Notes: generated by a model from the letters alone, not told the origin. A stretch of DNA of 64,000 nucleotides from Ruania suaedae (GCF_021049265.1 NZ_CP088018.1:1178001-1242000), one strand, 5' to 3'. Shown: positions 28,710 through 38,342, numbered from the stretch's first letter. Made by a program: numbers and translations.

Positions 28710-28723
28710 GAGGGAAGACAGAC

Positions 28724-29497
28724 ATGACGACGACGTTGCCGCCCGCCCGCCGCCTCCCGGCCGCGGCATGGGGCCAGATGTTCCTGACAGAGGCGCGGAT
28801 GATCGGCCGGGACACCTCCGGTTTGATCATCCCGATCGGTTTCCCGGTGCTGCTCATGATCGTGAACGGTGTGTCGCAGGGCGGCAACCAGACTCTGCCG
28901 GACGGCTCGACGGTCATGAACTCGATCATCATGCCGCTGACCATCTCGATGGTCGTGGCGCTGGTGGGCGTGGTGAACATGCCCTCGTTCCTGGCGATGT
29001 ACCGCAAGTACGGCGTGCTCCGCCGGCTCGCGGTCACCCCGGCGAGGCCCGCGACGATCCTCATCGCACAGATGCTGGTGAGTCTGGCGCAGGTCCTGCT
29101 CGGGGTCGGCCTGATGATGGCGATCGGTGTGATGTTCTTCGGGGTCACGCTGCCCGCGAGCCTGGGCTGGGCGCTGCTCGTGGGCGCCCTGCTGCTCGCG
29201 GCGATGTACGGCATCGGGACGCTCATCGCGGCCGTGGCCCCCACCGTCAACGCCGGCCTGGCGATGGGCCTGGTGACGTTCTTCCTGATGCTGGCACTCG
29301 GCGGCGGCTTCGGCCCGATGGCGAACCTGCCCGAGGTGCTGCGAACGATCGGGGAGTCCCTGCCCTACGGGGCCGGCAACGAGGCGCTGGGTGCCGCATG
29401 GGTCGGTGAGCAGCCCGAGGCCGGCCACCTGGCGGCACTCGGTGCCTGGGCTCTGGTCACCGGCGGGCTTGCCGCCCGACTGTTCCGCTGGTCATGA
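28724..29497 (+). CDS. ABC-2 type permease
   Basis: This 257-aa membrane protein has about six hydrophobic segments (for example SGLIIPIGFPVLLMIVNGVS and the region around MAIGVMFFGVTLPASLGWALL). The cytoplasmic loop MYRKYGVLRRLAVTPARP is the typical ABC-2 connecting loop. The ATG at 28724 follows GAGAGGGA. It overlaps the DUF998 gene by 4 bp, so that gene is probably in the same operon. Confidence 0.9.
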   Translation: MTTTLPPARRLPAAAWGQMFLTEARMIGRDTSGLIIPIGFPVLLMIVNGVSQGGNQTLPDGSTVMNSIIMPLTISMVVALVGVVNMPSFLAMYRKYGVLRRLAVTPARPATILIAQMLVSLAQVLLGVGLMMAIGVMFFGVTLPASLGWALLVGALLLAAMYGIGTLIAAVAPTVNAGLAMGLVTFFLMLALGGGFGPMANLPEVLRTIGESLPYGAGNEALGAAWVGEQPEAGHLAALGAWALVTGGLAARLFRWS

Positions 29498-30096
29498 CGA
29501 CGGCGGTGCTGGCCGCCGGGATCGCCGGCGCGAGTCTGTTCGTGGTGGTCTTCCTCCTCGACGGGCTGACGCGCCCGGGCTATCACCCCGTGCGTCAGCC
29601 CGTCAGCGCGCTGGCCCTGGGCCCACGGGGGTGGGTGCAGACGGTCAACTTCATCGGCTGCGGAACACTGATCGCGCTGTCGGCGATCGGACTGCAGCAG
29701 ACGGTGGGGAGCCTGTGGCTGACCGCGGCGGTGGGGGTACTCGGACTGGGGCTGGTCGCCTCCGGAGTGTTCCCGATGGATCCGATGCGGGGGTACCCGC
29801 CCGGTACGCCGGACACGACCCCCTCGCACTACAGCCTGCGCCATCGTCTTCATGACTGGGCCGGCGTGCCGGTGTTCGCGGCCGTGCCCGCAGCAGCCAT
29901 CGCGGCGGCATTGGCCCTCGACGAGCTCGCCATGGTCCTCTACTCGGCTCTCACCGCACTGGTGACGGCGGTGGTGTTCGTGTGGTTCGGGCAGGCGTGG
30001 GAGGCCGATCACCCGCGCACCGGACTCATCCAGAGAGTGCTGATCATTGCGGGCTGGAGCTGGCTCGCGGTGCTCTGCTGGAGCGCGCTGGCGTGA
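29494..30096 (+). CDS. DUF998 membrane protein
   Basis: This 200-aa integral membrane protein has about six hydrophobic segments. It shows the landmarks of DUF998 (PGYHPVRQPVSALALGPRGW near the N-terminus and SGVFPMDPM ... HDWAGVPVF later). Function is unknown. The 4-bp overlap with the ABC-2 permease gene suggests it is the last gene of the exporter operon. It converges with the squalene-cyclase-like gene. Confidence 0.85.
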   Translation: MTTAVLAAGIAGASLFVVVFLLDGLTRPGYHPVRQPVSALALGPRGWVQTVNFIGCGTLIALSAIGLQQTVGSLWLTAAVGVLGLGLVASGVFPMDPMRGYPPGTPDTTPSHYSLRHRLHDWAGVPVFAAVPAAAIAAALALDELAMVLYSALTALVTAVVFVWFGQAWEADHPRTGLIQRVLIIAGWSWLAVLCWSALA

Positions 30097-30101
30097 ACCG
30101 G

Positions 30102-30123
30102 GCCGGCCAGCTCACCGGCCGGC
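30102..30123. terminator. Short GC hairpin between convergent genes
   Basis: GCCGGCC (30102-30108) and GGCCGGC (30117-30123) form a 7-bp stem with an 8-nt loop. It overlaps the last codons of the minus-strand gene. It is a weak candidate for a bidirectional terminator. Confidence 0.3.
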
Positions 30124-31077
30124 GCCGTCCCACCACTGCAGGACCCGGCGGGCGTGGAAGGTGAGCCATTTCGACGGCTCACCGGGCGGTACGTCGACGT
30201 GGAACCACACGCGGCCGGGATGCCGGTGTGCCTGGATCCAGGTGCCGTCGTGCTGCTCCTGGGCCCGGATCACGGCGATGGCATCCCGCAGCCGCTCGTC
30301 CGGCGCACCGCCGTCGGTGAGGGCGGCAGTGCGGAAGTAGTCGGCCGCATTCAGCACGCTGCATACCCAGCGCATCGGATAGGAGAAGACGGTCGACCAC
30401 TCTCCGACCTGCTCGCCGGTGCTGAGCCGGCGGAAGAGTCCGCGCTCGAGCAGGTACTCCTCGCCAGCACGGCGCGCCGCGCGAGTCTGCGGCGAGCCAC
30501 CGGTCGCCATCTCCCATGCCAGCAGACCCTTGAGGGCGTTGAGGGTGGAATGGAAGGACGAGCGCGTCGATCCCTCCACCCACTCGCAGTTCCAGCCGCC
30601 GTCGGCCAGCCGGTGGGTGACGAACCAGTCCGCGATCCCGGCGACATCGGCGCCGAGCCACACGCCGTTGGCGAGCGTGAACCCGTTGATGCAGGCGTCG
30701 ACCTCGCCGGACCAGAACGGCAGGTCGTCGTACTCCCACCGGGCGTGGCGATCGAGCAGCTCCGCGGTCCCTTCCAGAGTCTGCGCCGGGACGCCCCACT
30801 CGCGTAGAGCGTTCAGACTCCACGTCGTCGCGGTCCAGGGTTGCCCCGACCGTGCGAACTCCTCCTTGGAGAAGTCGCCGGGGAAGTGCGCGCCGCCGGC
30901 CCAGGTGCCCTCCGGGTCCTGCAGTGCGAGCAGCCGGGCGCCGAATCCCTCGGTCTGCACGCGCGCCCGCGTGGCTCGCCATACGTGCTCGGGCTCGTGC
31001 ACCAGATCCCGCTCGACCTGCCAGCGTAGGGCGGGATCGGAGTCGAGCAGCCACGCGTGCAACGCTGTGGTCGCCAC
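30112..31077 (-). CDS. Squalene-cyclase-like (alpha/alpha-toroid) protein
   Basis: This 321-aa protein has repeats reminiscent of terpene-cyclase/prenyltransferase toroids: LLALQDPEGTWAGG, THRLADGGWNCEW and AQEQHDGTWIQ are QW-like motifs (Q-x-x-D-G-x-W). It is about half the length of squalene-hopene cyclase, and I see no DXDD catalytic motif, so cyclase activity is doubtful. Similar short proteins are annotated as squalene cyclase in many actinobacteria without experimental support. Start is GTG or ATG at 31077. It lies 6 bp downstream of the second exporter's permease gene. Confidence 0.75.
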   Translation of the reverse strand: MATTALHAWLLDSDPALRWQVERDLVHEPEHVWRATRARVQTEGFGARLLALQDPEGTWAGGAHFPGDFSKEEFARSGQPWTATTWSLNALREWGVPAQTLEGTAELLDRHARWEYDDLPFWSGEVDACINGFTLANGVWLGADVAGIADWFVTHRLADGGWNCEWVEGSTRSSFHSTLNALKGLLAWEMATGGSPQTRAARRAGEEYLLERGLFRRLSTGEQVGEWSTVFSYPMRWVCSVLNAADYFRTAALTDGGAPDERLRDAIAVIRAQEQHDGTWIQAHRHPGRVWFHVDVPPGEPSKWLTFHARRVLQWWDGAGR

Positions 31078-31083
31078 GAGGGG

Positions 31084-31938
31084 TCAGGACTTCCGGTTGT
31101 AGATCACCATCGAGATCGGACCGAAGACGGCCACCAGCACTGCGCAGTAGATCAGGACGGTCATCATCGAGCCGACGTCGTAGACCCCCGACATGAGCTC
31201 ACGGACCGAGGTCACCACCACCGAGACCGGGTTGACGTCGACGACGCCCTCCAGCCAACTGGGCATGGTGCTCGGGTCCACGAAGATGTTCGAGGCGAAC
31301 GTCAGCGGCATCAGGATGAACATCGAGATGCCCATCGCGGCCTGCTCGCTGCGTACCGAGAGCGAGACCACGGTCCAGATCCAGGAGACGCTGAAGGAGA
31401 AGACCAGCAGCATCACGAATGCTGCGATCACTCCCATCAATCCGCCGTCGGGCCGGAAACCCATGACGAAGCCGACGAGCAGGATGATCACGCCCGCCAG
31501 GGTGTAGCGGACCTGATCGCCCAGCAGCGCACCGACGAGCTGCGCGGGCCGCCAGGTGGGCAGCGAGCGGAAGCGGTCGAAGATGCCCTTCGAGATGTCC
31601 TTGTTCAGGGTCAGGCCCGTGTACATCGTGATCATGATGAGCGTCTGCACGAAGATCCCCGGGATCAGCCACTGCACGTACTGGTCCACCGAGCCGGCGA
31701 GAGCCCCGCCGAAGATGAAAGTGAACATCACCGTCATCATGATCGGGAAGACGGTGACGTCGAAGAGCTGCTCGGGTACGTGCTTGATCTTGAGCAGAGC
31801 CCGCCAGCCGTAGGTCAGGCACGCGCTCAGCGGGCCCGATCGCGGCGGCCGGTCCTGGGGCGCGACGAGGATCTGCCGGATGCGTTCGGGCTCGGCCTCG
31901 CGTGAGGGTGCCTGGGGCTGGGTCGTGGTGGCCATCAC
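31084..31938 (-). CDS. ABC-2 type permease (DrrB family)
   Basis: This 284-aa permease has six predicted membrane segments and the DrrB-type N-terminal [40 protein letters not shown] is the conserved ABC-2 loop. [24 protein letters not shown] is another DrrB landmark. DrrAB pairs export drugs or lipids. The GTG at 31938 overlaps the stop of the ATPase gene, and ATG 31935 follows at once, so the exact start is ambiguous by one codon. Confidence 0.92.
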   Translation of the reverse strand: MMATTTQPQAPSREAEPERIRQILVAPQDRPPRSGPLSACLTYGWRALLKIKHVPEQLFDVTVFPIMMTVMFTFIFGGALAGSVDQYVQWLIPGIFVQTLIMITMYTGLTLNKDISKGIFDRFRSLPTWRPAQLVGALLGDQVRYTLAGVIILLVGFVMGFRPDGGLMGVIAAFVMLLVFSFSVSWIWTVVSLSVRSEQAAMGISMFILMPLTFASNIFVDPSTMPSWLEGVVDVNPVSVVVTSVRELMSGVYDVGSMMTVLIYCAVLVAVFGPISMVIYNRKS

Positions 31939-32948
31939 GCGCTCACTCTCCGGCCGTCGTCGGCCATGTCGTCGGTCTGGGGGTCGGAGCCCGGGTCAGA
32001 GTCGGCCGGCTCGCCGGTCAGCGCCAGGAACACCTCGTCCAGGCTCGGATGGCCCAGGGCGAAGGTCTCGATCTCGATGTCGGAGGCCTCGAGGGCACGC
32101 AGCGCGTCCGCCGCGTGCGCTCCGGCCTCGAGCCGCAGCAGCAGCGCCGCTGGATCGGACTCGCGGGTGACCTCCGCCTCGATGCTGCGGGTCAGGATCT
32201 CGGCGGCTCGCTCGCGCTGCGCAGGGTCGACCACGCGTACCTTCAGGGCGCCGGACCCGACCTGTGCCTTGAGCTGACCCGGAGTGCCCTCCGCGATCAC
32301 ACGCCCGTGATCGATCACTGCCAGTCGGTCGGCGAGTTGATCGGCCTCCTCCAGGTACTGGGTGGTCAGCAGCACGGTGGTTCCGGCCCCGACCAGGGTC
32401 CGGATGATGTCCCAGACCTGGTTGCGGCTACGGGGGTCGATACCGGTCGTCGGCTCGTCGAGGAAGATCAGCTCGGGTGTGACGATCAGCGAGCCGGCGA
32501 TGTCGAGGCGGCGGCGCATACCTCCGGAGTACTTCTTGACCTGGCGGCCGGCGGCGTCGGCCAGGCCGAACGCCTCCAGGAGTGCCGTGCCGCGGGTCCG
32601 GGCGGCGCGAGAGGAGAACCCGAGGAGCCTCCCGAGCAGCACCAGGTTCTCGATGCCGGTGAGGTCCTCGTCCAACGAGGCGAATTGGCCGGTGAGGGCG
32701 ATCTTCTCGCGGATCGTGGCGCCCTCGGTGAAGACGTCGTGGCCGAGGACCTGCGCTTGCCCGGCATCGGGCCGCAGCAGCGTGGCCAGCATCCGGATCG
32801 CGGTGGTCTTCCCGGCGCCGTTCGGGCCGAGCACGCCGTACACCCCGCCTCGGGGGATGTCGAGATCCACGCCGTCGACGGCGACGTTGTCGCCGAACTT
32901 CTTCACCAGTCCGCGGGTGCGGATGGCGGGGCCCTCCGATGCGCTCAC
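31935..32948 (-). CDS. ABC exporter ATP-binding protein (DrrA family)
   Basis: This 337-aa ATPase has Walker [16 protein letters not shown], the DrrA-type Q-loop and [10 protein letters not shown] segment ([13 protein letters not shown]), signature [13 protein letters not shown] and Walker [17 protein letters not shown]. The C-terminal domain of about 100 residues is typical of DrrA. I start it at GTG 32948, with AGAGAGGATCC upstream, and not at the far upstream frame start at 33197. It is co-transcribed with the permease gene and perhaps the squalene-cyclase-like gene. Confidence 0.93.
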   Translation of the reverse strand: MSASEGPAIRTRGLVKKFGDNVAVDGVDLDIPRGGVYGVLGPNGAGKTTAIRMLATLLRPDAGQAQVLGHDVFTEGATIREKIALTGQFASLDEDLTGIENLVLLGRLLGFSSRAARTRGTALLEAFGLADAAGRQVKKYSGGMRRRLDIAGSLIVTPELIFLDEPTTGIDPRSRNQVWDIIRTLVGAGTTVLLTTQYLEEADQLADRLAVIDHGRVIAEGTPGQLKAQVGSGALKVRVVDPAQRERAAEILTRSIEAEVTRESDPAALLLRLEAGAHAADALRALEASDIEIETFALGHPSLDEVFLALTGEPADSDPGSDPQTDDMADDGRRVSA

Positions 32949-33180
32949 GCTGGATCCTCTCTTCTCGTTCGCCGCGGGCAGCACACACCGCTCGCTGCCG
33001 TTCGCAGCAGTTCCATGGTCCTCCTGCGGCCGTGGCCCGTCCAGAACTTTCCCGGCCGCCGACCGACGCCGCCGACAGTAGACCAGGGCTGTGACATCGG
33101 GTCGGCGGGCCCCGGCGCCCGTCCGCTCGCGTTGCCGGCCGGCTCGTGCGCTCCTAGCGTGAGGTGCGAGAGGAGCGCTC

Positions 33181-33822
33181 ATGACACAACGTCGCACCGC
33201 CGAAGTACTTCTGCAGCGACACGGCCAGACCTATGCCGCCCAGGCCCACATCACGCTGAAGGACACACCCTCACCGCTGTACCGGCTCCTGGTACTGAGC
33301 CTGCTGCTCTCAGCCCCCATCAGCGGTGATATCGCCGTTCGCGCGGCGCAGGCGCTCTCCCGGGCCGGGTACCGGACTCCGCAACGCATGGTCGAGGCGA
33401 CGTGGCAGCAGCGGGTGGATGCGCTCGGCGAGGGCGGATACCGCCGCTACGACGAGAGCACCGCCACCACCCTCGGAAAGGGTGCGCACCTGTTGCTGGA
33501 CCGTCACCGTGGAGACCTGCGCCGGCTCCGGGACGAGGCGAAGGACGCTGCGCAGATTCACGAGGCGCTCCAGCAGTTCCCGGGCATCGGCTCCGTCGGA
33601 GCGACGATCTTCTGCCGCGAGGCGCAGGGCGTGTGGCCCGCTCTCGCACCGTTCGTGGACGAGAAGGTGCTCGACGGCGCCGCCAAGGTCGGACTCCCGG
33701 ATGAGGCGGAGCGACTGGTCCGGCTCGTCTCCTCGGAGGCACTGCCGCAACTGGCTGCGGCCTGCGTACGGGCCTCGCTGAGCGACGACGTGGTCGAGGA
33801 CGTGCGGCGACACGCCGACTGA
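33181..33822 (+). CDS. Endonuclease III-like / helix-hairpin-helix protein
   Basis: This 213-aa all-helical protein has the HhH-like segment [20 protein letters not shown] near residue 136. The early [23 protein letters not shown] corresponds to the first helices of HhH-GPD glycosylases. The catalytic Lys (LPGVGxKTA context) and the four-Cys iron-sulfur loop of Nth are absent, so glycosylase activity is uncertain. Such proteins are commonly annotated as endonucleases in actinobacteria. ATG 33181 follows GAGAGGAG. The stop is one base before the next gene. Confidence 0.7.
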   Translation: MTQRRTAEVLLQRHGQTYAAQAHITLKDTPSPLYRLLVLSLLLSAPISGDIAVRAAQALSRAGYRTPQRMVEATWQQRVDALGEGGYRRYDESTATTLGKGAHLLLDRHRGDLRRLRDEAKDAAQIHEALQQFPGIGSVGATIFCREAQGVWPALAPFVDEKVLDGAAKVGLPDEAERLVRLVSSEALPQLAAACVRASLSDDVVEDVRRHAD

Positions 33823-33823
33823 C

Positions 33824-34195
33824 ATGGTGCCCGGAGGCGAGGACCTGGCGCGCGAAGGCAGCGGCGCCGAGATCGCGGAGCTGCTGGCGGCAGAAGCCGA
33901 GCGCACGCGGGTGGTCATCTCCTCGCTGCAGCGAAACCTCGGAGTGATCATCGACGGGGCGCGGTCCACGGCGACCGACGACGAGCACGATCCGGAGGGG
34001 TCGACGATCGCGTTCGAGCGCTCGCAGGCCAGCGCGTTGCTCGCCTCCGCGACCGCGCGTCTGGCTGAGATCGAGGAAGCCCAGCAGCGGATTCGCGAGG
34101 GCGGGTACGGCATCTGTGAGCGGTGCGGGTCGGCGATTCCTGCAGGGCGCCTGCGCGCTCGCCCCACGGCGCGCACCTGCGTCGCCTGCGCCTAG
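33824..34195 (+). CDS. TraR/DksA-family zinc-finger protein
   Basis: This 123-aa protein has an N-terminal helical part (EDLAREGSGAEIAELLAAEAERTRVV), a second helix bundle ending LAEIEEAQQRIREGGYG and a C-terminal C4 zinc finger CERCGSAIPAGRLRARPTA then CVAC. The proline- and arginine-containing finger IPAGRLRARP is the DksA/TraR signature. Members bind the secondary channel of RNA polymerase or have unknown roles. ATG 33824 is one base after the preceding stop. Confidence 0.88.
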   Translation: MVPGGEDLAREGSGAEIAELLAAEAERTRVVISSLQRNLGVIIDGARSTATDDEHDPEGSTIAFERSQASALLASATARLAEIEEAQQRIREGGYGICERCGSAIPAGRLRARPTARTCVACA

Positions 34196-34215
34196 AGCCG
34201 CTCGCCCCTCCGGCA

Positions 34216-34242
34216 GGGCCGTCGCTGCGCTCCTCCTCGTCC
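34216..34242 (-). repeat. 27-bp repeat in the trailer of tRNA-Arg (copy 2 of 2)
   Basis: This copy is identical over 27 bp to 12353-12379 and, like it, is positioned 3' of a minus-strand tRNA gene. A further GAGCGAAGCGAA-type stretch lies between this copy and the tRNA (34251-34266). Confidence 0.75.
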
Positions 34243-34267
34243 GTACCGGGTGCATTCGCTTCGCTCG

Positions 34268-34340
<73 letters not shown>

Positions 34341-34454
34341 GTCCGCCTAGGATATCGAGAGACGGGGTCGCTGGAGCGCCAGGAGGAGCGGACCCCGGCG
34401 CGCCAGGACTGGCGTGAGTTGGCCCACGACTTCGTAAGGCGGCAGGCTAGGCAC

Positions 34455-36104
34455 GTGAGCAAGACTCCCGCAACCTCGTCGCCCGAGCCGGGCTCTGCAC
34501 CCGATGACACCTTCGAGGACCTCGCCGGCCGCGTGCCGATGGTGGAGGTGATCGAACACCTGCTCGCCAACGTCGAGTCGGCGTCGTTGCCGCTTGAGGT
34601 CCCGGGCATCGAGGAGCACCGTGCTCGCCGGGACCGACTGGTCAGCCAGGTCCGCCACCATCTGCTCCCGAGGCTGAAGCAGGTCGCGGCACCGGTGATC
34701 GTCGTGGTGGGCGGCTCCACGGGGGCGGGGAAGTCGACGATCGTCAACTCCGTCGTCGGCGAGGAGATCAGTGAGGCCGGCGTGCTCAGGCCCACCACCC
34801 GGCAGCCGGTGCTCGTGGTGCACCCCAAGGATGCCGACCTCATGGACGAGCACCCGGTCACCGAGGTCGCCACCGTCTCCACCACCGAACAGCTACCGCG
34901 CGGTATGGCCCTGCTGGATGCGCCCGATCTCGATTCCGTGCACGCCGGCAACCGCGGCCTGGCCGATCAGCTCGTCGAGCTCGCCGATCTCTGGGTCTTC
35001 GTGACCACCGGCTCCCGGTACGGGGATGCCGTGCCATGGACACGCCTGCGCGCAGCCTCCGATCGGGGGGTCTCGCTGGCCGTCATTCTCAACCGCGTCG
35101 ACCCCGATGCTCTCGCCACGGTGCGCCGGGACCTGTTCGACCGGTTGGAGGGGCAGGGCTTCGGCTCCGTGCCGTTCTTCGTGGTGGCCGATGTCGGCCC
35201 GCACGAGGGAGTCCTTCCCGACGATCGCATCCGTGAGTTCACCCAGTGGCTGACCGTGCTCGGCGCTCGCAGCCAGTCCCGCAGCGTCATCGCCCGCACG
35301 GTCCGCGGGGCGTGGCCGGCGCTGCGCCAGGACGTGCAGCAGGTCGCCCTCGCGCTGGAGGAGCAGTGGCGCACCCAGGTCAGCCTGCGCAACCAGCTCA
35401 CCGCCGCTGCGGTCGCCCCGGCGGACCAGGTCCGTGCGGACCTGAGCGCCGGAGCGGCGGCCACCGGCGCACCCACGACGGCCTGGCTCGCCGGAGCGAG
35501 CACCGGTGGCCCGCTCGCCCCGGTCGTGTCCGCACCGGCGAACCTGTTCGAGTCCTGGCGCTTCCGGCGTTCGGCAGCCGCACGTGGCGAGGCGATCCGC
35601 TCGCTGCGGGAGGTGACCGTGCAGGCTGCCCGCACGTTGATCGAGGAGGCCGCCGAGCGGGCCGAGCGGGCGATCCGGACGACCGGTCAGCAGTCCGACG
35701 CCGGCCGACACCTCGTGGAGTCGGTCCCGGCACAGGAGTGCCGGACGGCGCGGGACGAGCGCCTGACCGTGCTCTTCGCCGAGTGGGACGATGTGGTCGC
35801 CGAGTTGTGCGAGACGCTCGCCTTCTCCGGTGACGACGCCGGTCTCGATCGCAGCGGCAAGATCGCCCTGGTCGAGGCGGCTGCCGCCGGGCTGGACGGC
35901 GCCGCCCGTGCCGTCACCCGGCTGCTCGGCGACCGAGGCGATGCCGTGGTGGCCCGCCTCGCCGAGGACCTCGGGTCGTGGTCGCACATGGCGGTCACCG
36001 CCGAGTCGGAACCGTTCATCGCTACCCTCGACGCGAGGGGAGTGGACGAGGAGTCCGCCCGCAGCCTGCGCCTGCGAGCCTCCGAACTGAAGGGGTACAT
36101 GTGA
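34455..36104 (+). CDS. Dynamin-like GTPase 1
   Basis: This 549-aa large GTPase has G1 VVGGSTGAGKSTIVNSVVG near residue 85, G3 LLDAPDLDSVHAGN and G4 AVILNRVDPDA. A long helical C-terminal part carries a hydrophobic, Gly/Ala/Thr/Pro-rich stretch around ATGAPTTAWLAGAS that may contact the membrane. It starts at GTG 34455; the longer open frame runs back through tRNA-Arg and is excluded. The stop overlaps the second GTPase gene. The pair resembles the adjacent dynamin-like pairs DynA/DynB of Streptomyces and IniA/IniC of mycobacteria. Confidence 0.85.
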   Translation: MSKTPATSSPEPGSAPDDTFEDLAGRVPMVEVIEHLLANVESASLPLEVPGIEEHRARRDRLVSQVRHHLLPRLKQVAAPVIVVVGGSTGAGKSTIVNSVVGEEISEAGVLRPTTRQPVLVVHPKDADLMDEHPVTEVATVSTTEQLPRGMALLDAPDLDSVHAGNRGLADQLVELADLWVFVTTGSRYGDAVPWTRLRAASDRGVSLAVILNRVDPDALATVRRDLFDRLEGQGFGSVPFFVVADVGPHEGVLPDDRIREFTQWLTVLGARSQSRSVIARTVRGAWPALRQDVQQVALALEEQWRTQVSLRNQLTAAAVAPADQVRADLSAGAAATGAPTTAWLAGASTGGPLAPVVSAPANLFESWRFRRSAAARGEAIRSLREVTVQAARTLIEEAAERAERAIRTTGQQSDAGRHLVESVPAQECRTARDERLTVLFAEWDDVVAELCETLAFSGDDAGLDRSGKIALVEAAAAGLDGAARAVTRLLGDRGDAVVARLAEDLGSWSHMAVTAESEPFIATLDARGVDEESARSLRLRASELKGYM

Positions 36105-37576
36105 GTGACGAGGTCGAGACCGCTCGCCCGGTCGACGGCGTCGGTACCGAGATCGGGCGTCGCGTCGAGGAGATCGCGGCCGCGCTCGACGCGGCTGGTT
36201 CGCTGATCCCTGCCGAGGACGCAGCCCGCGCGCGCACCGATCTGCGGCGGGTCGCTCGCCGGCTCGAGCTCGGTGTCGACTACACCGTGGTCGCGCTGGT
36301 CGGCGGTACCGGTTCGGGGAAGTCGAGCCTGTTCAACGCCGTCTCCCACCTCGAGTTCGCCGATGTGGGTGTCATCCGGCCGACGACGGCGCGGGCAGCC
36401 GCCTGCGTGTGGGGCAGCAAGGCCTCCGCGCTCCTGGACTTCCTGCACGTGGCACCGGACCGGCGCATCCAGCGCGAGTCAGCACTGGACGGTGACTCCG
36501 AGGACGACCTTGCGGGCCTGGTGCTGCTGGACCTACCCGATCACGACTCGGTCGAGTCCGGTCACGCCCAGCAGGTGCAGCGGCTGCTCCCCCTCATCGA
36601 CCTGCTGGTGTGGGTGGTCGACCCGCAGAAGTACGCGGACAATGTGCTGCACGAGGAGTATCTGCGAGCGCTCACCGACCGGCACGAAGCGATGATCGTG
36701 GTGATCAACCAGATCGACAGGTTGCCGGACGCGGCACGTGAGCGGGTCCGGGCCGATGTGCACCGACTGCTCGTGGACGACGGCCTGGCCGACGTGCGCA
36801 TCGAGATGGTCTCCGCGCGCGAGGGCACCGGGATCGAGCGCGTGCGTACCCTGCTGGCCGGGGTGATCAGCGGAGAGTCCGTCGCGGCGAGGACCGCGCG
36901 GGACGAGACTGCAGCGATCAGCCGCCGCCTCGCGGTGCACATCGGCTCACAGGACCCGGAGCCGATGTCCGCGCAGGAGACCGCGGAGCAACTCGCGATC
37001 GCGTCGGGTGTGCCCTCGGTGGCGGAGTCCGTGCGTACCGCCGTCAGTTCCGCCCGGCCGGTGGCGCTGGCACCAGTCCAGGAACCGGCGAGCAGCCGCA
37101 TCCAGGCGATCCGGGACCGGTGGATCTCCCGCGCCACCATGGGGCTGCCCGAACCGTGGACGGCGGAGGTGCTCGCCGATGTCACCACTGCCGACGAGTT
37201 CGGTCGGCGCGTATGGCAGGCGTTGTCGAACTCCGCGCTGCCCTCGCCGCGCGATCGGGCGGCGGCGACACTGAGGCTGCTCGGCCTGGTCATCGGTGGG
37301 ATGGCGATCGCGCTGGTGATCGCCGCCGGCGCCGTGGCCTCGGCCTCCGGGGTCGTCGCGGCATCGATGGCCGGCGCGGCCCTCGCCCAGGTCTTCGTGT
37401 GTATCGCGTTCCTCGTCGTCGCGCGCCGGAAGCGCCGCACCACCGGTCACCAGCGGGCCGAGGACTACCTGCGACGCACCACCGGCGCACTCCGCGCCGT
37501 GGTGGAGTCCGACCTGGTCGCACCGACCACCGCGCCGCTGCAGCGGCACGCCGTCGTGCGCCGGGGACTTCTCTGA
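36101..37576 (+). CDS. Dynamin-like GTPase 2 with C-terminal membrane segments
   Basis: This 491-aa GTPase has G1 VGGTGSGKSSLFNAVS near residue 67, switch-like DVGVIRPTTARA, G3 LLDLPDHDSVESGH and G4 VVINQIDRLPD. Two hydrophobic segments lie near the C-terminus (LGLVIGGMAIALVIAAGAVA and MAGAALAQVFVCIAFLVVA), followed by a basic tail RRKRR. It starts at GTG 36101, overlapping the preceding gene by 4 bp. The two proteins probably work as a heteromeric membrane-remodelling pair. The biological process is not evident here. Confidence 0.87.
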   Translation: MSDEVETARPVDGVGTEIGRRVEEIAAALDAAGSLIPAEDAARARTDLRRVARRLELGVDYTVVALVGGTGSGKSSLFNAVSHLEFADVGVIRPTTARAAACVWGSKASALLDFLHVAPDRRIQRESALDGDSEDDLAGLVLLDLPDHDSVESGHAQQVQRLLPLIDLLVWVVDPQKYADNVLHEEYLRALTDRHEAMIVVINQIDRLPDAARERVRADVHRLLVDDGLADVRIEMVSAREGTGIERVRTLLAGVISGESVAARTARDETAAISRRLAVHIGSQDPEPMSAQETAEQLAIASGVPSVAESVRTAVSSARPVALAPVQEPASSRIQAIRDRWISRATMGLPEPWTAEVLADVTTADEFGRRVWQALSNSALPSPRDRAAATLRLLGLVIGGMAIALVIAAGAVASASGVVAASMAGAALAQVFVCIAFLVVARRKRRTTGHQRAEDYLRRTTGALRAVVESDLVAPTTAPLQRHAVVRRGLL

Positions 37577-37732
37577 CGGGCACCCGCAGGGTCAGCGCTC
37601 CTGAGAGCTCACCGGCGCGTCCGATGTCGTTGTGTCCACAACCCGTACCGGCGCAGGAACGCTCCGTCGTACCGTCCCGCCACCCTGGGATCTCAGTACC
37701 GGAGAGCCCGGTGCGGGAGGTCAGGAGAGACC

Positions 37733-38254
37733 ATGGTCAACGAGGTGGACGTCACGATCCGCGGCTACATCGGCCACGACCCCACCCTGGTGCAGAGTGA
37801 GGGAAAGGTGCCGTACCTGCGCCTGAACGTCGGGAGCACCCAGCGAATCCGTGATCGCGAAGGACAGTGGTCGGACGGCACCACACAATGGTTCGCCGTC
37901 AAGTTCTTCGGCGAGTTCGCCGCCAATGTCGCGAACAGCGTGCGCAAGGGCGATGCGGTCCTCGCCCGGGGCCGGCTCGAGCACGAGGAGTACCGCACGA
38001 GCCAGGGTGAGGACCGGTGGAGCGCCACCGTCATCGCGAACGCCTTCGGGCCCGATCTGCGTCACGCGGAGGCGAGCGTGCGCCGCAGCAGCTGGGCGAA
38101 GGAGCAGGCGGACAAGGCCGCGGCCGCCGCGCCCGCACCCGACGTCTCCGGCATGCAGGAGGTGCCCGAGGGCTGGGGGAGCGAGACCGAGAGCAGCGAG
38201 GCGGATGCGGGGGAGGGCAGCAACGCGTCGCTGGTGGAGCAGGTCAGCGCCTGA
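37733..38254 (+). CDS. ssb: Single-stranded DNA-binding protein (SSB family)
   Basis: This 173-aa protein has an N-terminal OB fold: VTIRGYIGHDPTL, KVPYLRLNVGSTQR, TTQWFAVKFFGEFAANV and GDAVLARGRLEHEEY. A flexible acidic C-terminal half rich in Ala, Glu and Ser follows. The end is EGSNASLVEQVSA rather than the DDDIPF-type tail of the replicative SSB, so this is probably a second, non-essential paralogue. The frame starts ATG GTC AAC at 37733 after AGGAGAG. Confidence 0.85.
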   Translation: MVNEVDVTIRGYIGHDPTLVQSEGKVPYLRLNVGSTQRIRDREGQWSDGTTQWFAVKFFGEFAANVANSVRKGDAVLARGRLEHEEYRTSQGEDRWSATVIANAFGPDLRHAEASVRRSSWAKEQADKAAAAAPAPDVSGMQEVPEGWGSETESSEADAGEGSNASLVEQVSA

Positions 38255-38342
38255 GGCAGGTGGCTCGGCCACACGTACACCACACGCCGTTCAGGGCCGT
38301 AGGCTGGGTGGTGCGATCCACCCGAACTGATCTGGGAGAACT

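Noticed and set aside
37629-37642. GTTGTGTCCACAAC, resembling a DnaA box, before ssb
   Set aside because: A single near-palindromic copy without a cluster, AT-rich element or dnaA/dnaN/gyrB genes is not evidence for an origin.
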